From Oscillospiraceae bacterium (GTDB lineage: Bacteria > Bacillota_A > Clostridia > Monoglobales > WRBX01), in assembly GCA_009784335.1 (NCBI GenBank), contig WRBX01000047.1, positions 1 through 5,664 of the forward strand: a stretch of DNA of 5,664 nt. The letters are read 5' to 3'. Position numbers and translations under genes: made by a program. Within the stretch, counting starts at the first letter, position 1. Each line of letters opens with the position of its first letter. Positions 1-4,959 of this stretch are shown here, piece by piece. The notes under the pieces are model-generated. The model had not been told where the DNA came from and searched no databases. It was given only the letters and a program-made list of their open reading frames with translations.

Positions 1-1243
1 GCTTGGCAAGCTTTAGGGCGTTAGTTTCTAAAGTTTTGCGAGTTTTTATAGTTTGTTCGATAACCTGGGGGAGGGTTTCGATATATTCTTCAAGGAGCAT
101 ATTAATTGCTCCTTTTTTCGCGAGATTTTCGGCATTTTTCACTTGGTGGTTGGCGGTTACATTGGGGGATGGGATGATGATAGAGGCCTTGCCTAGCGCG
201 AGGATTTCGAAGAGCACGCCGCCTGCGCGAGTAATGACGATATCGGCGATGGGGAGGAGCTCGGACATATTGTGGATATAGGGAACCAGTTGACAGTTGG
301 CAGTTGACAGTTGACAGGATGAATGTGAATTCTTCGAAGTCGGGACGCCGAGGGCGGCGTCCTCTACAAGGCGGTTGCGTATATCCTCAAAGTAGCGTTC
401 GCCGGTGGCCCAGATTATTTGGTATTTATCGTTGTTTTCGAGGACAAGTTTTTCGATGGCATTATTTAGCACTTCGGCGCCGAGGCTGCCGCCGAAAGCG
501 AGGATTATTGGACGGGAATCGAAGCCGAGTTTTTGGCGGAGGAGGCAGTTAGCAGTTGACAGTTGATAGTTGACAGTTGAATGAGGTTCTTCGAAGTGCG
601 GGCGCCCCACACTTAGAGGTGATGCGCTACCTCTCAAGCAATCCGCTTCCACTAAGTGTGGGGTTGCCCCTACGGGCTGGGGTGTGCGCTTCGAAGGCTG
701 AGAATTAAAGTCGCTGGATTGCTTCGATAGCTCGCAATGACGGAGAAGTTCCGGGCGGATGGGGTTGCCGGTGCAGTGGATAGTTTTGCTAGTTTTTATC
801 TTTGTGTTTTCAAAAGCGCAGGTTATGATATCGGCATATTTTGAGAGCAAGTTGGTTGCAAGACCGGCGACGGAATTTACTTCATGGATTAGAGTCTTTA
901 TGCCGAGTTTATGGGCGGAATAGATAACCGGGAGGGTTACATATCCGCCGGTGCCGATAACAAAATCAGGCTGAAATTCTTTGACAATCTGCTTACTTTG
1001 CTTAATTGAATTTACGATTTTTTTAGGAAGAGAAAGGTTTTTGAATAGATTTTTGCGATTTAGCCCGGAGATTTCGATGAATTTTATATCAAAGCCGCCC
1101 TCGGGAATGCGCCGAGCTTCCATGCCTTTTTGCGTGCCAACAAAGAGAACTTCATTCTCCTTGTTTTCCGCTAATTTATTGGCAATGGCGAGCGCCGGAT
1201 TGATATGCCCGGCCGTTCCGCCGCATGCGAATAGGATTTTCAT
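1..1243 (-). CDS. murG: MurG, lipid II synthase, with two in-frame repeat-derived insertions (3' end outside window)
   Basis: UDP-GlcNAc:undecaprenyl-PP-MurNAc-pentapeptide GlcNAc transferase, a GT-B enzyme that converts lipid I to lipid II on the inner face of the membrane. I translated it by hand: it is open from ATG (1243-1241) to the window edge, 414 residues, with no stop seen. The start is supported by GGAG at 1249-1252, 5 nt upstream. Family motifs in order: GGTAGH (8-13), GTGGYVTLP (97-105), HEVNSVAG (120-127), TGNPIR (158-163), GGSLGA (251-256), YIHNMSELLPIAD (322-334), RAGG (339-342) with acidic E346, and NHQVKNA (365-371). Usual MurG length is about 355-370 aa, so this copy is long although its C terminus is missing. 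The excess is at residues 168-235 (interdomain linker) and 293-319 (a loop before YIHNM), both encoded by repeat DNA. All core motifs flank the inserts intact, so I infer a working enzyme. A 20-codon sample has clearly higher GC3 than murF. Confidence 0.95.
   Translation of the reverse strand, partial: MKILFACGGTAGHINPALAIANKLAENKENEVLFVGTQKGMEARRIPEGGFDIKFIEISGLNRKNLFKNLSLPKKIVNSIKQSKQIVKEFQPDFVIGTGGYVTLPVIYSAHKLGIKTLIHEVNSVAGLATNLLSKYADIITCAFENTKIKTSKTIHCTGNPIRPELLRHCELSKQSSDFNSQPSKRTPQPVGATPHLVEADCLRGSASPLSVGRPHFEEPHSTVNYQLSTANCLLRQKLGFDSRPIILAFGGSLGAEVLNNAIEKLVLENNDKYQIIWATGERYFEDIRNRLVEDAALGVPTSKNSHSSCQLSTANCQLVPYIHNMSELLPIADIVITRAGGVLFEILALGKASIIIPSPNVTANHQVKNAENLAKKGAINMLLEEYIETLPQVIEQTIKTRKTLETNALKLAK
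287..314. repeat. Heptamer array A, CAGTTGA x4, inside murG
   Basis: Four consecutive 7-nt units on the plus strand: CAGTTGA, CAGTTGG, CAGTTGA, CAGTTGA. On the murG sense strand the unit is TCAACTG. It is read as CQLSTANCQL-like peptide at about residues 310-319, just before the conserved YIHNM segment. It lies 18 nt from the hairpin element at 333-367, in the same order as array B and its hairpin. Confidence 0.93.
333..367. repeat. Palindromic element in murG (copy 2)
   Basis: The element begins TTCGAAG (333-339) and ends CTAC (364-367). Its core is a perfect 8-bp inverted repeat, GGACGCCG (343-350) and CGGCGTCC (355-362), with a 4-nt loop. It closely matches the murE element at 5601-5636 and shares its edges with 590-673. 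In murG it encodes about VEDAALGVPTSK (residues 293-304). It lacks one base between TTCGAAGT and CGGG compared with the other two copies, so the TTCGAAG end is read in a different frame here, still without a stop. Confidence 0.85.
546..580. repeat. Heptamer array B, CAGTTGA x5 with variants, inside murG
   Basis: Five 7-nt units: CAGTTAG, CAGTTGA, CAGTTGA, TAGTTGA, CAGTTGA. On the murG sense strand it is read as STVNYQLSTANC (residues 222-233), immediately before the conserved LRQKLGF segment. Same heptamer and same orientation as array A, about 230 bp away. Confidence 0.93.
590..673. repeat. Long palindromic element in murG (copy 1)
   Basis: The edges are TTCGAAG (590-596) and CTAC (670-673). 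A 12-bp perfect inverted repeat, CCCCACACTTAG (605-616) and CTAAGTGTGGGG (652-663), is extended by GGGC (600-603) pairing with GCCC (666-669). The 35-nt loop has its own small stem (GAGGT...ACCTC) and an AAGCAATCC (636-644), which is an inverted copy of GGATTGCTT at 716-724 in the neighbouring repeat. In murG it is translated as about VGATPHLVEA...SVGRPHFEE (residues 191-219). Confidence 0.88.
714..743. repeat. CATTGCGAG-type interspersed repeat inside murG
   Basis: On the murG sense strand this reads CCGTCATTGCGAG, then CTATCGAAGCAATCCAG. From memory, CGTCATTGCGAG...GAAGCAATCC motifs are common interspersed, usually intergenic, repeats in many bacteria. Here it is coding: it supplies RHCELSKQSS (residues 168-177) right after the conserved TGNPIRPELL. 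It marks the amino-terminal edge of the first MurG insertion. Confidence 0.75.
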
Positions 1244-1268
1244 GAACACTCCAAAACTATTAAAACTA

Positions 1269-1343
1269 TGGCACCCTCGGCGCGAATCGAACGCACAATA
1301 CAGCCTTCGGAGGGCTGTGTTATATCCGTTTAACTACGAGGGC
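1269..1343 (-). tRNA. tRNA-Arg, anticodon CCG
   Basis: A full cloverleaf folds on the minus strand. The acceptor is GCCCTCG (1343-1337) with CGAGGGT (1279-1273), one G-T wobble. The D stem is GTTA/TAAC. The anticodon stem is CAGCC/GGCTG with loop CTCCGAA, giving anticodon CCG, which reads CGG arginine codons. The variable loop is 4 nt. The T stem is GTGCG/CGCGC with loop TTCGATT. The discriminator is G, and CCA is encoded (1271-1269). It sits 25 nt upstream of the murG start and on the same strand, so it and murG can share a transcript. RNase P and 3'-end cleavage would then leave murG mRNA with a very short leader. Confidence 0.93.
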
Positions 1344-1348
1344 TCGTC

Positions 1349-1414
1349 GCAATCCACTACGCTGTCGTTATTGCACCTAGCGGTGCAATTAGCACGACGA
1401 TGCTCCGTGATTGC
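1349..1414. repeat. Imperfect long hairpin just upstream of the tRNA
   Basis: Nested inverted repeats: ATTGCACC (1370-1377) and GGTGCAAT (1382-1389), perfect 8 bp with a TAGC loop; GTCGT (1364-1368) with ACGAC (1394-1398); and an outer GCAATC (1349-1354) with GATTGC (1409-1414). It ends 5 nt from the tRNA 5' end. The outer GCAATCC/GATTGC resembles the GGATTGC half of the repeat at 714-743, so it may be a degenerate member of that family. It could also act as leader RNA structure. Confidence 0.65.
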
Positions 1415-1421
1415 TCCTCTT

Positions 1422-1466
1422 CCGAGAAAAATATCGTTCGCTTTGCGAACTAACAATTTTTCTCGG
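1422..1466 (-). terminator. Strong hairpin in the leader; possible terminator or attenuator
   Basis: The outer stem is 11 bp perfect, CCGAGAAAAAT (1422-1432) and ATTTTTCTCGG (1456-1466). The inner stem is GTTCGC (1436-1441) and GCGAAC (1445-1450) with a 3-nt loop. On the minus strand the inner stem is followed by GATATTTTT, so it has A-tract, stem, T-tract layout like a weak intrinsic terminator. It lies about 67 nt after the ftsW stop but also downstream of the predicted promoter, so it could end ftsW transcripts or attenuate the tRNA-murG transcript. The outer pairing competes with the T-tract, so termination is uncertain. Confidence 0.4.
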
Positions 1467-1494
1467 TGGGGTGCGATGGGGGACTTTAATATTA

Positions 1495-1523
1495 AATATA
1501 CAAAGAAGGGCAGAGAATGTCAA
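1495..1523 (-). promoter_or_regulatory. Predicted housekeeping promoter for tRNA-Arg and murG
   Basis: On the minus strand: exact TTGACA (-35, 1523-1518), a 17-nt spacer (1517-1501), then TATATT (-10, 1500-1495), one mismatch from consensus. Expected start is near 1488. It begins 9 bp after the ftsW stop codon and points at the tRNA and murG. This is the best promoter match I noticed; the genes upstream of it are too tightly packed to need one. The transcript would carry about 145 nt of structured leader before the tRNA. Confidence 0.75.
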
Positions 1524-1532
1524 TAAAAAGAT

Positions 1533-2660
1533 TTATTTGGATTTTATGTGAGAAGTTTTGCAATAGCGCGAGATATTGAGCAGGATTCCCATGGCAGACA
1601 TATTGATTAGCAGGGTGGTGCCGCCGTAGGAGAAGAAGGGGAGGGGCATGCCGGTTACGGGCATGGATGAGGTCACAACGGCGATATTTATGACAGTTTC
1701 AACGGCGATTTTTGCGATTATTCCAGTGGCGAGGAGCGCGGAGAATGTGTCCGGTGCTGTGATGGCGATGCGGATGCCGCGGTAGATGAGAAAGGTAAAG
1801 AGGCCGATGATGAGAATTGCGCCCAAAAGCCCAAGTTCTTCGGCGGTTATTGAGAAGATAAAGTCGTTTTGCGGCTCGGGGATGTAGAGGAATTTTTGGC
1901 GCGATTGGCCGAGGCCGAGGCCAAAGATGCCGCCTGAGGATATGGCATATAGCGATTGGATTATTTGCCAGCCATCGCCTAATTTATCGGCGAATGGGTC
2001 TAAGAATGATGTTATTCGTTTTAGCCGATATTCGGCTGTGAAAATAGCGACAACAAGTGCACAAGCTGCGGGGATCGCAAGCAATATAAAATGTTTCATT
2101 TTTGCACCGGCGATAAGCAGCATAATGCAGCCGATTAGAACGATTACTATAGTTGCGGATAAGTGAGGTTCAATTATAACCAAGCCTGCAATAACTAGCA
2201 AAACTAGTAGATATGGGCAGAGGCCATGCAGGAAGTTTTTTAGCTTGCTACGCATGGCGGTGAGCGAGCTTGCGAAGAATAAAATGACAGCTATTTTGGT
2301 GATTTCGGAAGGTTGAACAGAGAAGAAACCGAGGTTAATCCAGCGTTTTGCATTGTTTACATCTGTGCCGAAAATGAGAACGACTATGAGCAAGATGATA
2401 GATATTATTAGGACAGGTGTGGCAAGTTTTTTTAACACTTTGTAGTTAAATACTGAGAAGAAAAACATGGCGCATAAAGAGATTAATGCCCATAGGCCTT
2501 GGCGTTGAATAAAGTAATATGGATTGGAAAATTTAGCTCTTGCGGCTTCGGAACTGGAAGAAAACACCATAATAAGGCCGAAAGCTAGAAGCGCAATTAC
2601 GACTATGAAAAGCTGGGAATCAAATGGGTGCTTCTTAATTTTTGTTGGTGGTTGTGACAT
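1533..2660 (-). CDS. ftsW: FtsW/SpoVE-family peptidoglycan glycosyltransferase (SEDS)
   Basis: SEDS-family integral membrane polymerase, 375 aa, that polymerises lipid II into glycan strands with a partner class B PBP at the septum (FtsW) or in spore cortex synthesis (SpoVE). About ten hydrophobic segments are visible after a short cytoplasmic N terminus ending in HPFD. Motifs: NNAKRWINLGFFSVQPSE (102-119), EPHLSAT (164-170), GDGWQIIQSLYAISSGG (228-244), GLGLGQSRQK (247-256), PEPQNDFIFSITAEELG (261-277) whose D266 matches the essential SEDS aspartate, and SSMPVTGMPLPFFSYGGTT (331-349). ATG at 2660-2658 has GGAG at 2669-2672, 8 nt upstream. It starts 14 nt after mraY and is likely translated from the same mRNA. 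Position between mraY and murG suits either ftsW or clostridial spoVE; sequence alone does not decide. Confidence 0.94.
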   Translation of the reverse strand: MSQPPTKIKKHPFDSQLFIVVIALLAFGLIMVFSSSSEAARAKFSNPYYFIQRQGLWALISLCAMFFFSVFNYKVLKKLATPVLIISIILLIVVLIFGTDVNNAKRWINLGFFSVQPSEITKIAVILFFASSLTAMRSKLKNFLHGLCPYLLVLLVIAGLVIIEPHLSATIVIVLIGCIMLLIAGAKMKHFILLAIPAACALVVAIFTAEYRLKRITSFLDPFADKLGDGWQIIQSLYAISSGGIFGLGLGQSRQKFLYIPEPQNDFIFSITAEELGLLGAILIIGLFTFLIYRGIRIAITAPDTFSALLATGIIAKIAVETVINIAVVTSSMPVTGMPLPFFSYGGTTLLINMSAMGILLNISRYCKTSHIKSK

Positions 2661-2674
2661 ATGTAAATCTCCGT

Positions 2675-3643
2675 TTATGAGATAAGTGCCAACGCACTAG
2701 TTATTATAGTTATCATAGTGAATGTAAAAACTATCTTCTTCTCACTCCAACCTTTTTTCTCGTAATGATGATGAATTGGAGTCATCAAGAATATTCGTTT
2801 GCCCTTTGTGGCTTTAAAGTAAATCACTTGCATTATCACTGATAATGTTTCAATTAAGTATATGAATCCTACTAGGATAATTATTAGTGGATTTGAAAGG
2901 CAGATTGCAAAAAGAGCAATGATACCGCCGAGGAAAAGCGATCCGGTATCGCCCATAAACACTTTTGCAGGGTGGGTGTTGAATATTAGAAAACCCAGGA
3001 GGGAAGCAACTATTATTATGCCGATAGCGAAGGCACCATATTGATTAGCGATATATGCCAGAGTGGCAAAAGCTAGCACTGCTATGGTAGTTACTGAGGT
3101 TGCAAGGCCATCTAAACCATCGGTTAAATTAACTGCATTGACTGTTGCAAGAATTACAAAAATCATCAGGGGGATGTACCAAATGCCGAGACTTAGCTTA
3201 AAATCGCTGAATGGAATGATTATTTCCGGGGAAATATTTCCCGAAAAATAGAGGAAGCAGATTGTAATAGCTGATACTACGAGCTGCAATCCGAATTTTT
3301 GATATGCTCTAAGGCCTTGATTTTGTTTTAGCACTACCTTAATAAAATCGTCCAAAAATCCGATGGCGCCGAATGCAAAGGCAAAGATGAGTATAGATAA
3401 ATCGCGAATTGTGAACTCAAATAGGTTCAAGGCGAGGGCGATGATGGTTGTCATGGTTATCGAAAAAATGAAGCTGATTCCGCCCATGGTTGGAGTGCCG
3501 CTTTTTTTATTATGCCAAGAAGGGCCGATTTGCAAGATAGCTTGGCCGAATTTTAGTCGCCGCAGGATGGGGATGAGAACGGCGGTAGTGAGAGTGCTGA
3601 TAATAAATGAGATTAGTATGATTAGTATTGATGGAGCAATCAT
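2675..3643 (-). CDS. mraY: MraY, phospho-MurNAc-pentapeptide transferase
   Basis: Transfers phospho-MurNAc-pentapeptide from its UDP carrier to undecaprenyl phosphate, making lipid I in the membrane. Length is 322 aa, usual for Firmicutes and shorter than the roughly 360 aa of E. coli. About ten membrane segments. Motifs: GPSWHNKKSGTPTMGGI (40-56), FLDDFIK (96-102) with the acidic pair, NAVNLTDGLDGL (169-180), HPAKVFMGDTGS (224-235), and MTPIHHHYEKKGWSE (287-301), the His-rich cytoplasmic loop. All family signature residues I can check are present. ATG (3643-3641) overlaps the murF stop as ATGA, with GGAGGG at 3650-3655 inside the murF end, which indicates coupled translation. The next gene is ftsW, not murD. 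Confidence 0.97.
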   Translation of the reverse strand: MIAPSILIILISFIISTLTTAVLIPILRRLKFGQAILQIGPSWHNKKSGTPTMGGISFIFSITMTTIIALALNLFEFTIRDLSILIFAFAFGAIGFLDDFIKVVLKQNQGLRAYQKFGLQLVVSAITICFLYFSGNISPEIIIPFSDFKLSLGIWYIPLMIFVILATVNAVNLTDGLDGLATSVTTIAVLAFATLAYIANQYGAFAIGIIIVASLLGFLIFNTHPAKVFMGDTGSLFLGGIIALFAICLSNPLIIILVGFIYLIETLSVIMQVIYFKATKGKRIFLMTPIHHHYEKKGWSEKKIVFTFTMITIITSALALIS

Positions 3644-4959
3644 AGATTTCCCTCCAATAGTTTTACTAGTTTTTTGAGGCCGATAGCGTTTGATGCTTTT
3701 ATTAGTACCATATCATCTTTTTTTAGGATAGATTTCAAATTGACGAAAAGCTCTTCTATGTTATCATTTTTTGAGATGCTTTCAATGTGTTTATTTGAAG
3801 ATTCGCCGATAGTGAAAATTCCTTTTAGATTAAGGCTATTTGCATATTTGCCGATTTCTTCATGGAATTCTTCATTGAAGTTGCCAAGTTCCAATAAATC
3901 GCCGAGAACTGCATATTTATTACCCTCGGTTTTAAGGTTGCTAAGCATTGCAAGACTTGATAGCATGGAATCTCGATTTGCATTATAACAATCATCAATA
4001 ATTGTGATTCCGTTTTTTTCAATTATATTTTGCCTATCAATTGTTTCAGTAGTTATCATAGTTATTTGTTCGATTATACTTTCGAACGCTATTTCAAGCT
4101 CGATACCAACAGCAATGGCTGCTAAAGCGTTATATATGCTGTGCATCCCATGTAGTTTTAGTTTGGTAGAATGATTTACATCATTAAGCACTAAATCAAA
4201 TTTGATTCCATTTCCATCTTCAATAATATTAATTGCACGCAAAAAAGCTTTTTCATTATGAATGCCAAAAGAGGTGAATTTATGAGGAAATGTGCCATCA
4301 ATACTCCAAAGCATATCATCATCTGCATTTAGTATAATACTGCCATCAGCATCTATAAAATCAAGCAATTCCATTTTTGCCTTGAAAATGTTTTCACGGC
4401 TTCCGAGGTTGCCGATATGTGCTGTGCCGATATTAGTGAAAACAGCGATGGTGGGGCGGATTATCGAGGATATATAACTGATCTCACCGGGATTATTCAT
4501 ACCGGCTTCCAACACGGCAACTTCGGTTGATTTATAGATGTTTAGAATAGAAAGTGGCGCGCCAATATCATTATTTAGATTTCCTTGGGTAGAAACCGTA
4601 TTAAACTGAGCTTTGCTAATCGCGGCAATCATTTCTTTGGTGGAAGTTTTACCATTGGAGCCGGTTATTGCGACAACCGGAATCGAAAATTTACTACGAT
4701 AACTACGGGCAATATCGCCTAATGCTTTTTTGCCGTCATGGCAATCCAGCGCGAAACCTCCCGATTTACTCAAAAATTCTTGAATGAAATTATGGCCATC
4801 AAAATTGTCGCCTTTGATTGGGATATAGAGCGAGGTGGTGGTGGCAGGCTTGCGTGTGTCGATAGTGATATCATCAACAAAATCATTGCAATTGCCTTCG
4901 GCAGCGATGATTTTGCAATCGGTTATGCGCTCTATTTCGCCAATTGCTAGTTTTTCCAT
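3640..4959 (-). CDS. murF: MurF, UDP-MurNAc-tripeptide--D-Ala-D-Ala ligase
   Basis: Cytoplasmic ATP-dependent Mur ligase that adds D-Ala-D-Ala to UDP-MurNAc-tripeptide. Length is 439 aa, normal for the family (about 450). Motifs: DTRK (34-37) in the N-terminal substrate domain; P-loop ITGSNGKTSTKE (98-109); GNLNNDIGAPLSIL (126-139); EAGMNNPGEI (151-160); TNIGTAHIGNLGSRENI (175-191); HGMHSIYNALAA (270-281); DDCYNANRDSM (322-332); GDLLELG (353-359). Two departures: the usual NANP is NANR here (R329; a CGA codon one base from CCA), and the C-terminal KxSR-type motif reads KASN (421-424). Start at ATG 4959-4957 with GAGGGA at 4966-4971, 6 nt upstream, overlapping murE by 13 bp. Sampled codons are strongly AT-ending. 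Confidence 0.96.
   Translation of the reverse strand: MEKLAIGEIERITDCKIIAAEGNCNDFVDDITIDTRKPATTTSLYIPIKGDNFDGHNFIQEFLSKSGGFALDCHDGKKALGDIARSYRSKFSIPVVAITGSNGKTSTKEMIAAISKAQFNTVSTQGNLNNDIGAPLSILNIYKSTEVAVLEAGMNNPGEISYISSIIRPTIAVFTNIGTAHIGNLGSRENIFKAKMELLDFIDADGSIILNADDDMLWSIDGTFPHKFTSFGIHNEKAFLRAINIIEDGNGIKFDLVLNDVNHSTKLKLHGMHSIYNALAAIAVGIELEIAFESIIEQITMITTETIDRQNIIEKNGITIIDDCYNANRDSMLSSLAMLSNLKTEGNKYAVLGDLLELGNFNEEFHEEIGKYANSLNLKGIFTIGESSNKHIESISKNDNIEELFVNLKSILKKDDMVLIKASNAIGLKKLVKLLEGNL

Noticed and set aside
287..314. The heptamer arrays as a CRISPR or an origin iteron array
   Set aside because: The units are 7 nt, directly abutting with no spacers, and inside a coding frame with no cas or replication gene nearby.
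304..552. An 82-aa Arg- and Gly-rich plus-strand open frame
   Set aside because: It is the antisense reading of the murG repeat region and conserved murG codons; the composition comes from the GC-rich palindrome.
287..743. Insertion sequence or integron remnant in murG
   Set aside because: No transposase-like peptide or target duplication that I can see; the pieces are short palindromes and simple repeats.
1..1243. murG as a pseudogene broken by insertions
   Set aside because: Hand translation stays in one frame across both inserts with every core motif intact on both sides, so there is no sign of a break in the visible part.
1344..1494. T-box riboswitch upstream of the tRNA
   Set aside because: I see no T-box consensus (such as TGGNACCGCG) in the leader, and the downstream genes are a tRNA and murG rather than aminoacyl-tRNA synthetase or amino acid genes.
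981..1526. A 181-aa plus-strand open frame crossing murG, the tRNA and the leader
   Set aside because: It runs antisense through murG, which shows clear family motifs, and through a well-folded tRNA; the peptide looks like no protein family.
3825..4022. Minus-strand 65-aa frame inside murF, and similar small frames in murE
   Set aside because: They are out-of-frame shadows of strongly conserved mur genes and have no motif of their own.
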